A DNA stretch of 64,000 bases. Origin: Corydoras sp. C115. Lineage: Eukaryota; Chordata; Actinopteri; Siluriformes; Callichthyidae. Position 1 is the first letter of the stretch. Every line of letters starts with the position of its first letter. Location: positions 785,001 through 849,000 of the forward strand of contig JAFMOC010000030.1 of NCBI GenBank assembly GCA_019802505.1. Direction: 5' to 3'. Below are positions 11,801 through 22,300 of the stretch, piece after piece. The translations under genes were made by a program, and so were the position numbers. The notes beneath the pieces were generated by a model, which was not told where the DNA came from, searched no databases, and saw nothing but the letters and a program-made list of their open reading frames with translations.

Positions 11801-13728
11801 ATAACAATGTCTCCTTATTAACAATAAAGAAAACAAAAAAGAAAGAAATATAGATCAACTTAGAACAAAGAATCATTTGATTAACTTTGTTTTTTAGTTT
11901 GTAACAGAAACGAATGAAATCCTTATTTAAACCAGAAACATTTTTGAACTGACTGCATTTGATACTGAAAAATTTAATTAAATAAAATCTATAAATAATA
12001 ATAAATTCAAATTCATCAACATTCATTCAGGAGCACAATTTATTAACACTTTAACCTACAAAACTAAAATATTAACACTTATATTATATTAACTCTTTAA
12101 CCTACAAAACAAAAATGAATACAACAATTTGTGCTGTTTTTTTTTTTTTTTTTTTTTTTTTATCAAAATAAGGAGGTCAGAACTAATGTCTCCAACGCGT
12201 CCGTTTTGCAGAGCACAGATTTTCTGTAGTAGCTTTCATAAAGCGTTTATTTTTGCTGGCTGTACGCGTCACGTTTTCGATTAAAAACTCAAGCGTTTAT
12301 AAGCTTGATTGGGGTGAAATGTCTTTAAGTGACGCCTTCATTTATTTCACGCTGTCCACTGCCAACATTTAAAGACACAGAAGACACACCGGTCTTTCTT
12401 CGTCTCCCACCTTAGTTACCGTGAAACCAAGCGCTACATACACTTCCCTCGTTTTAACTTTCGGTTTGTTCAATGCACTTAATATCACTTGCTCTGTGAT
12501 ATTTTGTTATGCGCCCCCCCATGCACCGCACTGCGCCCCCCCAGGGGGGCGCGCCCCACTATTTGAGAAGCACTGAGTTAGGTAGATGTCACTTAATATA
12601 TTCTTCTTGATATATTTGCAAGTTAAGATGATTTGTTGCTGGAGGATTAGCATATAGCCCTCTGTATGTATGAGAGGTAAAATGAGAAAATGTTGGAAAG
12701 AGATGGGAAGCTTAGAAATGTGTCTTCATTTAAAGTGTAAAGCTAAATAGATTGTTTTTCCATTAACATAAATGTAAAATTGTAATGTAATGGAAAATAA
12801 TGTAACATATTTACTGACGCGGCACGGTGGCTTAGTGGTTAGCACGTTCGCCTCTCAGCGCTAGGGATTCCCGGTTTGAATCCCCATCTGGGTGGAGTTT
12901 CCATGTTCTCCCCGTGTCTGCGTGGGTTTCCTCCGGGTTCTCCGGTTTCCTCCTACAGTCCAAAAACATGGATCAAGTCAATTGAATTCTCAAAATTGCC
13001 CATATAGTGTGTCTGTGTGAGTGAGTGCCCAGCGATGGATTGGCGCCCTGTCCTGGGTCTATCTGCCCAGTGCCCGAAACGTTCTCCCCTGGATGGGCAT
13101 GGGGAACCCCACCCATAGAGGATAAAGCGGGAGAAATGAATGAATGAATATTTACTGACATTATATTAATCACATTTGAATACATAAGGCTATGAAGCAA
13201 TACCTAACTTTTCATGTGTCTGAAAAAGCCTGGCTGCTGTGGTGTCCTTTATCCCTTTAACCCTATTTGCTGTGCCAAACCCTGACGCAGCACCACAAAA
13301 TGCCAAATACAAAGACCAAGTGGGAAAGTTCAAAAAACAGTGATGGTAAAAACAACAAAATCAGCAAAGCAATCTTTTAAATCACCTTAAATATTTTATT
13401 AATATTGTTTTTGCAACAAATCATTCCAGAAACAGTTTGAAATGAAAAAAGGAACTTGTGCTATTAGCTTCTTGTTTGTAAAATCATTATCTATTTTATC
13501 AGCACTAGTTGCCATTTAGATGCTATAACTACTGACTCTAGTACATTTTACATATGTAAATAAAAATGAATGCATTATTGTTTGTAATGTGTATATTTAA
13601 AAACAAATACAAACCCTATCTTTAAGCTTAAATTCATGTTTTATTTTCTTCTGTAGTGCCTTGCAGCATGGGAATCTCTCATTCCACTCATACAAGATAA
13701 ACAGGAAGCCAAAGTGGACACAAACTGA
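2692..13728 (+). CDS. snx30: Sorting nexin-30, nine coding exons, complete
   Basis: The exons are 2692-2835, 7638-7826, 8360-8470, 8682-8840, 9158-9347, 9702-9901, 10810-10896, 11378-11530 and 13657-13728. All introns are GT-AG, phases are consistent, and the joined frame is 1305 nt (434 aa), close to the ~437 aa I recall for human SNX30. Order: disordered N-terminus (1-~90), PX domain (~90-205) with the RRRYQDF phosphoinositide motif (R125-F131), the PLPEK loop (149-153) and the TRRKAL basic segment (170-175), then a BAR domain (~215-434) of long helices. The segment SPASSSSLLNRLQLDDD and the near-identical PX core point to SNX30 and not SNX7. The family binds PI3P on endosomes, and SNX30 pairs with SNX4 in tubular recycling and autophagy. 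It converges on slc46a2, as in human. Confidence 0.96.
3268..3376 (-). repeat. SINE head fragment, minus orientation
   Basis: The text 'cccagacagacactggggagaacatgcaaact' and 'gggattcgaaccgggatcacc' followed by a degenerate A-box region match the head and body of the full SINEs in this window. The 3' part is missing. Confidence 0.65.
5530..5960. repeat. Degraded relic of a dispersed fish repeat
   Basis: A block containing 'tttcctcccacatgatgtaaaagaaaatgtgattc' and 'ccagatcaccttc...ctggtcctgttct' resembles, from memory, a widely dispersed teleost repeat. No terminal repeats or reading frame survive, so the class cannot be assigned. Confidence 0.35.
6655..7076. mobile_element. Degraded Tc1-like non-autonomous element or relic
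   Basis: The left edge carries 'agtttttggacacct' and the right edge 'acttttgtccatacagtgta', imperfect inverted copies of the kind found at Tc1/mariner ends in fish. Internal text ('gtcaggactctgtgctgg', 'atggactttgctttgtgcag') matches a common teleost Tc1-derived repeat as I remember it. No transposase frame remains. Confidence 0.45.
7638..7826 (+). CDS. snx30: snx30 exon 2 (residues 49-111), start of PX domain
   Basis: Acceptor cttcag/GACTTG, donor AAG/GTTAGG, phase 0 at both ends. Encodes the acidic linker RLQLDDDLDGETRDL and the first PX strands (FVTVDDPKKHV, then METYITYRVSTK). Confidence 0.95.
8360..8470 (+). CDS. snx30: snx30 exon 3 (residues 112-148), PX core
   Basis: Acceptor ttcacag/ACCACT, donor CCA/GTAGGT, phase 0. 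Contains VRRRYQDFDWLR, the signature phosphoinositide-binding segment of PX domains. Confidence 0.96.
8682..8840 (+). CDS. snx30: snx30 exon 4 (residues 149-201), PX C-terminal half
   Basis: Acceptor ccctaaag/CCATTA, donor AAG/GTTAAT. Encodes PLPEKFVMKG, the proline loop that dips into the membrane, and ETRRKALDKFL with the second basic cluster. Confidence 0.96.
9158..9347 (+). CDS. snx30: snx30 exon 5 (BAR domain start)
   Basis: Acceptor attatag/GATCTG. The donor leaves one base of a split Glu codon (G/GTATGA), completed by exon 6. Encodes the amphipathic lead (ALLSKMGESVKYVTGGYKL) and first BAR helix. Confidence 0.95.
9702..9901 (+). CDS. snx30: snx30 exon 6 (BAR)
   Basis: Acceptor atctcag/AGTATT completes the split Glu codon. 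Donor AAG/GTAGGC. Encodes EYLVELKEYGPLYSSW and the ALEELTEDMSDDFLPVLREY helix. Confidence 0.95.
10060..10150 (+). repeat. Fragment of a second tRNA-derived SINE family
   Basis: 'agctcagtggttaatc' followed by 'cccttgagcagaatgctcattacccaatgctcctg' is a decayed form of the head and body of the SINE at 56870-57055, read in the opposite orientation. It lies in snx30 intron 6. Confidence 0.4.
10810..10896 (+). CDS. snx30: snx30 exon 7 (BAR helix)
   Basis: Acceptor tgtacag/AATGTT, donor CCA/GTGAGT, 87 nt in phase 0. Encodes NVLKKRDYVQAEYEAKLEAV, the tip of the helical hairpin. Confidence 0.95.
11378..11530 (+). CDS. snx30: snx30 exon 8 (BAR helix)
   Basis: Acceptor cctgcag/ATGCCC, donor AAG/GTAAGA. 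Encodes DVEKCQDRVECFNADLKADW and WQNNKRQDFRQLLTGMADKN, strongly conserved in the SNX7/SNX30 family. Confidence 0.96.
11656..12575. mobile_element. Non-autonomous hAT-type DNA transposon with perfect 8-bp target duplication
   Basis: A 920 bp element in snx30 intron 8. Its ends are inverted repeats, CAGTGATTCTCAATTATT at the left and, read on the opposite strand, CAGTGCTTCTCAAATAGT at the right. The direct repeat AGTTAGGT flanks it exactly at 11648-11655 and 12576-12583. Eight-bp duplications with CAGTG-TTCTCAA-type ends are typical of hAT elements. C-rich tracts (gcgccccccc) lie just inside both ends and a poly-T run at about 12137-12161. No transposase-like frame remains, so it must have been mobilised in trans. 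Confidence 0.88.
12819..13147 (+). mobile_element. Full-length tRNA-derived SINE with 12-bp target duplication
   Basis: Head ggcacggtggcttagtggtt (A box), B box GGTTTGAATCC, the conserved 'gttctccccgtgtctgcgtg' body, a 'gataaagcggga' tail and an ATGAATGAATGA end. The repeat ATATTTACTGAC flanks it perfectly at 12807-12818 and 13148-13159, indicating a fairly recent insertion. It sits in snx30 intron 8, 244 bp after the hAT element. Confidence 0.9.
13657..13728 (+). CDS. snx30: snx30 exon 9 (C-terminus)
   Basis: Acceptor ttctgtag/TGCCTT. Encodes CLAAWESLIPLIQDKQEAK plus a short VDTN extension and TGA. Intron 8 before it is 2.1 kb, and over half of it is transposon. Confidence 0.95.
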   Translation, partial: CLAAWESLIPLIQDKQEAKVDTN

Positions 13729-15215
13729 GTTTGTGACCTGCTCTAGTGACCTGCTGAAACTGTGAAAGATGGTGGTAGCGCATCCTGATGGGTTTCATGC
13801 TGTCAGCAGCAGGGCTGATGGTCCAACTGGACAGGAGAGCCCACACAACAACTTGTTGTTTTCAGATTTGTAAAGTGTCTTTTTTGTGAGACTCGGTCCA
13901 CATTTCCTCCAATTTCCACTTGGATGTGTAATTTAGTATTTCAAAACACGGGGTGTTGTCACATAATGACCAGAATGATCCCTTGAACTGTAACAGTGCA
14001 GAAAGGAGAAGCAAGTTACCAAGAACCCCTCCAAATGATTTTTGAGGGTGCTATATCTTTTAGTTGTTTTGCACCTCTACACCACAGATAGATGGGATCG
14101 TCAGCAGGGATTGTATAAAGATAATCCACATTCTTCTGACCAAAGTTAAAGGTGCATGTTTCAGGTACACAATGGACTTGGTGCCAGCAAATGCAATGAA
14201 TTTGTAGCCACCATAAGTACAGAGAAATTAAGTTTTTTTTCCCAGCCCTACCTAAGCTCATTAAATATTTATGTTTTAAATGTTTTATATACTCACGCTT
14301 GAAAATTGTGAATTTCCCCTTTACGGAAGTGTTGTTTAAATTAAAGGTTACTTTTGAATCACAGAGGCTGGGTACATGAAATATATCAACAACAACTGTT
14401 CTCTTTTTAAAGGGGCTTTTGACACTTCACAAGACCGTGTAATTGTTCCTGAGTTTATTATATACAGTCTTAAGAAGTGTTTACAAAACATTGATACTAA
14501 CTTCTATCTTTTTTGGGAAGTGCTGCTGTATTGGTGTCAAATCTGGGTCTGTTGCATATCCATGATGTACAAAATATGCTCAACATCATTTAAGACAGCT
14601 ACATTATTTAATTTAACTTGGTGACCTTTCATTAGGGTTAGCTACCATCACATCTGCAGCCTCACAAAACATTGAATAAAAAATATTGATAATCTGAACT
14701 AATAAACAAGAGAAAATAGTATTGTGGCATATGTGAAAGTTTGTATATTCTTCCAAAAGTTTTCCCTGACTTTTTTACATTACTATTTAAAGTATCTACT
14801 CTGTCAGCAAGTGTGTGTCTCGGTTGTCTTTTTAGATGAAGGTTATAGCCAGGGACTAAGGAATGGCCATTGATAAATTTAATCTTTCTGAAAAGAGACC
14901 CTCTTACATACGTATGTGGCTGGAACTTGGTACTGTAATGGCAGAATGTTTAAACTTTTTCATATGCCTCACTTGCAGTAAGTCTAGAAATCAGGACCAT
15001 ATATTTATTTTAAAACTGACCTCCACTGACACAATGATGATCAGATGTTATTTAGTTATTGGTGAACACTTCTCTGCACTTGGATTATATTAACATGTCA
15101 TTACGGCGATGTGTTGTGCATGATAATGACTGTATGTGACACAGGTGGTTTTAAATAGTTTCCCACCATATTTAAGTGATTATTTGTCTGAGTAAGATAG
15201 TTAACTAATACTTTA

Positions 15216-15216
15216 A

Positions 15217-15263
<47 letters not shown>
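15216..15263. repeat. (TA)n microsatellite
   Basis: An almost pure TA dinucleotide run of about 48 bp between snx30 and slc46a2. Confidence 0.95.
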
Positions 15264-15265
<2 letters not shown>

Positions 15266-17614
15266 CTGCTGATGCAGTTTGAGGAGAACATTAAACAGAA
15301 AGCTAAAAAAAACACATCTGCTTTATAATGGAGGCTAAAACTAATGTTATTTATTCTTGGTAAAGACAAAAAAAAAAAAGAAAGAAAAAACTAGTTCGTC
15401 AGCCAAAATGTAAACCTCTCAACATCTGAAAATTTAGATTATAATTAAAATTGAGGGTTTTAAAAAAACAACAAAAATGAGCATTAGCATTAACATATTA
15501 AAACGAATAACATTAACCTTTTTAATGAGTCTAAACTTTAGTGTCGAGTTCCTTCTTTTAATTCACAGTGTGCAGTTCAGCTCAATGATGGGGCTCTTTG
15601 TACCCTAGTACCATGGGTACACCAGAGTTACTATAGTTTTAGAATAGTCATTTTCGTTTTAGACTTTGCATTAGTTTTAGGAGTTTGTAAACAGCTTTTT
15701 TGGCTTTAATAAGTTTAAGGAGTTTTGTTATTACTTTAGGTTTTATTTTGTTTTGTGTGCGTTCTTTATGGTTTTATAAGGAAAATCTTGATTTGTAAAT
15801 CCGTATTTGGAGTCTTACGGCAGTCAATAATCCACTATGTTGCTTTGCCGCCACCTTCTGGAACTACTGTATTACTACGCTTCGTTCACGGCAGACTTAC
15901 ATTGTAAATAGAGGGAAATATTGACTGCACATTTATTTAATTTTTGTTCATGCTGAATTGTAGATTGTATTTTTTTACTCAGTTTTTAAAATATTTGTAA
16001 TATTTTGAGTAAATATAATAACCCTGGCTGACTAATATTTATACACATTTTATTAACTGAAAATCAAGCATCAAGATTTTGCAAGCATATAAAGTAGCTT
16101 AATTATGATTATAAATATTGATTTATTGATTGGTTTTGTCATGTGTTAATTGCCATTTTCTGTGACATTAATGTGACCAGCACTTATATATGCATTCTAA
16201 AGTGTAAATGGCACTTTATGATATTTTATGTTGTTTATGATTACACAAATAAGAGGGAACTGTTTGAAACAATTATTGAAGATAAGATGCATGTGTGTGC
16301 AAGTACTAAATGCTTATGCTTGTCATGATCAATAATTAAGACTCCAAATTTGGACATGTCCAAAGAAAAAAATGTAAAATTGTTACTGAAGTCAAACTAG
16401 TTTGAAATTAGAACACAAAAACCAGTTATTTCTAGTTGCCTTTTGACTACTGACACTGATGTAATGGTGTCCTGATAACATGGAAAAATCTATACAGATA
16501 TGGTTGTGTGAATATTTACATTAACATCTTTAAAGAAACTGTAGATGGACTATTTATGCTGAATTGCTGATCAAAGATAAAATTATAAATTCTGTACAAC
16601 ACAGAGCAGGATTGCTTTGAGATAACACCAAAATGGTTTCGCATTTGTCAATTGGTCTAACCAGTTTGATCTTCAGTCCCAGACCTGGAGATCTAGCTCT
16701 TTTAGAGATTTAACCCTTTAGCTCTAACCATCAGCTATCACACTTGTTCCATAGATTGGGACACATAACAGCCATGCGTGTCAAGTCTAAACACATCATG
16801 GTAGTAGAACTCCAGGACCAAGACTGAGCACTTCTCTTTTATACAAGTTCTAATGTTATCATAGAACAGGCAATTAATTTAAGGCCTCCCGTTTATTTGT
16901 AAATTATATTATAAGTTACAGTTATTTATAAGTACAGTACGCACAGTTCTAGTGCCATCTGGTGGATAATTGCATTTTCCTTCTGCCCATTCATTGTGCC
17001 TCCATTTTGCTCTGAACAATATGTTTACACATTTTATACATTCAGTACCACGTTTTTCGTAAAAGCAGGAACTGTATGTACAATTGATTTTCTTATAGAA
17101 TAAAGACACTAGATTCGTTCATACAAATGCTTTTGGTAAGCAAATGAAAAAAATATCAACGACCAACCCACATAACACATTTTTATGGTTTGATTTTTAG
17201 CATATTAAAAGTTTATTTTTATAAGCTCAGTCTGTTTTATGCTAGTAGACCAGTGAACCATTAGACACTCGCGGGACAGCCAATGAAATGTGCAATGTTG
17301 TACATAGCATTTTGTTACTATTGTATTATTAAAACTGCTTTTCTGTGAATGTGACCAACAATGAGCTCCAGAAACAGGGATAATTAAAGCTTTTTTTGTT
17401 TTGTTTTTTTAAATATCAGTGTGCTTTATAAAGACAGTTTATAATTCCTTAGTTCTCCCCCACTTTTATACAGCATAAAAATGTTTACTGTAAGTTGTAC
17501 ATTTTGATGTTTGAGTTGTAAGAAAATTATATTGATGTCATGGTACGATGTCAAAACAAGAGATTTTAAATATTTAACCAATAAAAATATTAGTGCTGAT
17601 GTGAAGTGGTTTGT

Positions 17615-17780
17615 ATTGAAACATGTACAGCTAAAGCCAAAAGTTTGAGATCACTAGTGGAAACTTTAGCATTTACCATAAAACAAGGTATGCCATTAAA
17701 AAATGTATATCTATAAATGAGCAAATATCATGAGAATGACATATGAATGATCATAAAAGCTTATCTCGATTACATGTTAG
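17615..17780 (+). mobile_element. Tc1-like terminal fragment
   Basis: 'tacagctaaagccaaaagtttgagatca' matches the general form of Tc1-family inverted repeats (TACAG...CCAAAAGTTT). It is followed by 'gagcaaatatcatgagaatgac'. No matching opposite end was found, so this is a broken copy. Confidence 0.45.
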
Positions 17781-17984
17781 AAGGTAGTAGTATTTGGCTC
17801 ATCCTCTTTTTGCTATGATAATAGAATGTAATAGAGCTGTATATTTGTCCCTTACTCTGTTATTTAATGTGTTATCTTCCTGAAGATTAGAGAATGATTT
17901 CCACAAACTGTAGTAACAAACGATCTGTTTTTATTTCTGATTTTCATCTGTGCAGTGTATCAAAAGATGTATGTATCTAATTAA

Positions 17985-18100
17985 GTGCACAGTGTGTTGG
18001 CAGTGTTTAAAAATGCCGATGCATCCGACCAGCACAACACACACTAACACCACTGCTATGTCAATGTTACTACAGTGTTGAAATTTATTCACCATTCATT
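17985..18100. repeat. Relic of a dispersed repeat
   Basis: 'accagcacaacacacactaacaccactgctatgtcaatgttactacagtg' resembles the interior of a dispersed repeat that recurs in decayed form at about 43967-44060 ('cagaacaacacacgctaaccaaaatgtcaatg'). Confidence 0.45.
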
Positions 18101-19005
18101 CATTATTGTAAACATTATTTGATTTAAAGGAAAATTTATTTTAATTGTTTTTGGAATATACCCAAATCATTGTGTTCATTCATGCAATACTTGGTTTAAA
18201 AGAAGTGAAGCAGCAAAGAATCTGCTTGTATGAAGGCATAGGTGCATCTTTGCAAAACGGAAGGTCTGATCATTATAGGCAAAACATCACCTACATTTTA
18301 TTGCAAGAAATGTCAGAAAAAAGTTTATTTTGACTACAAATGTAAACACTCAAGAACATATTTTAGTACATGATGTAATTGTAAATGCTAGCACTATAAC
18401 AAAGTTAAAATTAGGTAAAAACAACAAAACAAACAACTGAAACTTATGAAATATGAATCAGTGTCAGTCAAGGATTTTTCACAAAACATGTTTTCCACAA
18501 ATTATTCAGAAATAATTAAATCACAAAGTACCAAGCATTAAGTGAATGTAAAGGTTTTGTTTGCTTTTGATAATTTTGTGCCGGTATGTTAATATTTAAA
18601 TATTACAAAGGTTTAGCAACTAAAAAAAATAATAAATTAAATTGCTGTAGTTAACCTGATAGCATGGTGGGTAGAATGGTCCCAGCAGAAAGACACTTTG
18701 TTAGTGTACCAGTTTCCCCTGTACCTACAAAAGACTTCAACTGTAGCCCTGACAAAAAATAGCTCTGTGGTATGAATTGGCCAACCTAGTGATGACTTGG
18801 CAACTTGCCCAGGGTGTTTAACTTCTTATTCTCTAACAAGTGCTATAATATAGGCTTGAGTACACATACATAACTTTAATTATGATAAGAGGTTTAAATA
18901 ATAAATAATAATGTATTAAATAAAACTTGGCCAAAATATAAAACATTGTGTACATGTTACAGTTTTACATTTACAGATGTAATTTGTCTGCTTTTCTGTT
19001 TATAG

Positions 19006-19011
19006 TTTATT
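19006..19011 (-). terminator. slc46a2: Candidate polyadenylation signal of slc46a2
   Basis: TTTATT on the plus strand is AATAAA on the minus strand, 273 nt past the slc46a2 stop. Position and strand are right, but several other AT-rich candidates exist. Confidence 0.35.
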
Positions 19012-19283
19012 ATTCCCTTCTAATAATGTTAATCTAATCAGTAATGTTAAGACCCTGAATAAGACCACCAAAGGTTTTAATTTTGAGGTAAATTATTCTC
19101 AACACTTCCATAACATTAACATGGTTGTGGTGTTATTTTGAGGTCTGCTGTTTTCCCTTTTAATGATGTGTTCATTGATTTCCACTTAAAAGCATTATAA
19201 CATGTTTTGTATAAGACATTTATATTGTAAGACATATATAGAAATTGTATGCAACATATATAGAAGGCACCTTCCATGATGCA

Positions 19284-19341
19284 TCAGTTTTCTTGAATTC
19301 TTTCATACTGCTCCTGCCTTGCAGTTCGACATCCGACGTAG
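19284..19341 (-). CDS. slc46a2: slc46a2 exon 4 (C-terminal tail)
   Basis: Acceptor attcaag/CTACGT. Encodes YVGCRTARQEQYERIQEN and TGA, a basic/acidic cytosolic tail. The 19-codon exon matches the phase left by exon 3 exactly. Confidence 0.85.
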
Positions 19342-22300
19342 CTTGAATAAAAAAGATAAAATAATAAAAAAAAAAAAAAATAAAAAAAATATATATATAT
19401 AGTTATAAATACATAAATAAAAATAACCTACAGGGAGTGGACAAATAATAATCGTTATTTAATAACGATTTAATAAAAAATACATATAAAACATAGGGGG
19501 AGGTAATAATTTGATATTATTTATATTAACTGAAGAAATATAAGATTTTTTTCCCATAGTTAATTTTTTTCTACTGCAATAATATAATTTCAGCACCCGT
19601 TTCACTCTCACGTTTACTTTTATTGCCCTTCTGTTCTTGTTTCTCCTCAAATGATTGATGACTGCAACTTTAAATACCTTTGGGATATAGAAAAGAAATG
19701 GACATCAAACTATGCTGTTCATGCACCCAGATTGTTGGGTTGGATGCCTTCTTGTAATAGTATTGAATTGCTATCATGCTTTGTAAAAAATAATTCACAT
19801 AATGTAAAGTCCATGCTGCTGAATAGCCAACTGTCTGGACCACTAAATGCAACTGTCTTTTTAAAATTTGTATTTTCTCTTCCATTATTTTCTATACTAT
19901 TGTAAACCTGGAGCTTTAATTACTTAAACAACACTAATTTGGGTTTAAATATAGCCTAATATGAAGTTTAATTTATTTTTAAAGTCTATTCATCTGCCTA
20001 CTCCCAATAACAAGATAATAATAATGTCATGTTAAAGCTTAACCATAAATATCCTGTGATTGTTTTGCTTAGGTTCACTACCAGTCAATAAAATCAGGTG
20101 CTATCATGCTTATTGATGTAGATCTGGGTTTGTCCACTCCCAGTAGGTTTTTGATGCTACATGAATAAAATGCTTTGGATTGATTAACTACACATCAAAC
20201 TTACCTGATTGGAATTACAGCTAGAAAGGTGATGATGCTGGAAAGGGTGAATACAAACCCTGGAAAGAACTGCAGTGTAGACTGGTAGATTTTGGTGTAC
20301 ATGGGTGTTGTAGCTAAACCAGCTATTTTAAATGATAACTGGAAAAGTATGAAGGTTGTTCCTATAACAATGAAAAGAAAGAAAGATATTTGTAGTCTTT
20401 GATATACAATTATAACAATAGCACAAAATCTACATGTGTTTGATCACAAGGTTTTTTCATTTAATTATTCATGATTTGTGTCCATAGTTTAATAACTGAC
20501 ATTTTCTCTTGAGTAGTTGGGTCTCTAACCTGCAGCTTACTGGCTCTGTATGTTAAACTTTTTGGACTTTGCAGGACTGCAGAAATCGTGTAGATTAAAA
20601 AGGTTGATCAGTGAAGACTTTCTAAGAATACTAAAGCCTTATATGCATGAGAGGGTCTCCCTATTATGGACTACAGTGTTCTTTCACTTCTTCTTTCACT
20701 TCATTTTTTATACTTTTAAAATGCATTGGTTTAACACAGGATCTCAAACACCAACTGAGATATTACACTTTAACCATAAACATGGTAGTAAAATTAAAGG
20801 ATGTTAACTTATGAAAGGGTACATATGTATTAATTGCATGACTTTAACTTACCATATGATGTTCCTTGGACCTGTTTGGACAGAAGTGATCGGATGGTAG
20901 GCACAGGGATAAGTGCAAATAACATGAGGGACCTTGCTGAAACAAAATGTTTAATAGAGTAATTGTTATTAATATGAAAGCATTTAACTAACATCTGTAT
21001 GTATATTGATTTAAATTTTCTCATTATAAAATTGTATTCCTCTTAATTTTCTTCAGATTTTGACTTATAATTATAAATGAACAAAATTACATGAAAAGCT
21101 CTAATCTCACAAGAACAAAGTAAAATAACCTGATGTTATTTAAACTCTACGTGTAAACTGGTGGCATTTTTGAGTTCATGTACTGTACATTGTGCATATC
21201 TTGTTAAACTTCTACAACCGTGAAGTTTTCCCTGAAGATCTCAAAGGTAAAAAAAAATATATAAATATTTAAATATGCAATACTAAGATATTATAAGCCC
21301 TACATTTATTTTATTGAATATTAAGGTCAATGTATGAGTAATTTGACAAATGTCATTCAGTAATTTAATAATTTTATCAATACTTTGTTTCATTTGACCC
21401 TATAGCAGCTTCTATATTTACTTACTTACACTCACTCTGCTTACTTCCTGATCTCAGTTCCTCATTCTTAAATCTGTCAGTCCTGTGTTTCTCACATTTT
21501 TGCATTACCTGCTGTTTGCCTCTTAAATTGTAGGTGCCTACTTCTGTGTTTTTTAGTGCAACTAGCCTCTAAGCAACACTTGAGAGTATTTTTGATATGT
21601 CCTATATTATATATACTTTTAAAATACTCTGACTTGGATAACACATACAAGTCAGTTAACAACTCAATAATATGCAGAAAATTACACTCTCAGAAAAAGT
21701 GTTTATCCTAATTGGGATGGGGTACAGGGGGTGCTGAAGTCTATTCAGCAAGGTCTATTGATGTATAATCCATGTATAATTAATCTTATTAATTGCATAT
21801 TTTTGGACTATAGGGAATAAACAAATCTGTGCCTGAAAAAAAGAAAAAAAAAAATAGTAGTACAACAGGTTGTCAGTTAGCATCTTCTTAACACAAACAA
21901 TATACATAAAACAGAACAGATGTTGTTGAGAGAGTTTGAAAAGCATACACCTGTTATTTTGAACCCTCTTGAAAATTAATAAAAAAAAAATACATCGTGC
22001 TTTCAGTTAATAAGCTACATAAGCTACACCCTACAAATACTCCATGAAGAATGCAGTATTATTATTGCAAGAATGCAGTAAGTATTCCAGTTTAACTACT
22101 TAGTGAAACTCCTGAATAAACAAGCCACACTACCACACTTTTCTCTTTTGTATTATAGTATTTAATTAAATATAATTTAGGATAAAGTAACATTCATTCA
22201 TTATCTTCCGCTTTATCCTCTATTAGGGTCACGGTGGGGTTCCCCATGCCCATCCAGGGGAGAACGTTTCGGGCGCTGGGCAGATACACCCAGGACAGGG

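Larger units (their letters stand above)
13729..19005. other. snx30 3'UTR and convergent intergenic region
   Basis: Downstream of the snx30 stop there are candidate AATAAA signals at 14675-14680 and 17099-17104; which one is used cannot be told from sequence. The segment also has a (TA)n tract at 15216-15263 and repeat relics at 17615-17780 and 17985-18100. The rest is AT-rich without a supportable gene. Confidence 0.6.

Noticed and set aside
18655..18840. Possible old SINE ('agcatggtgggtagaatggtcccagcag')
   Set aside because: Resemblance is limited to one short head-like phrase, too weak to annotate.
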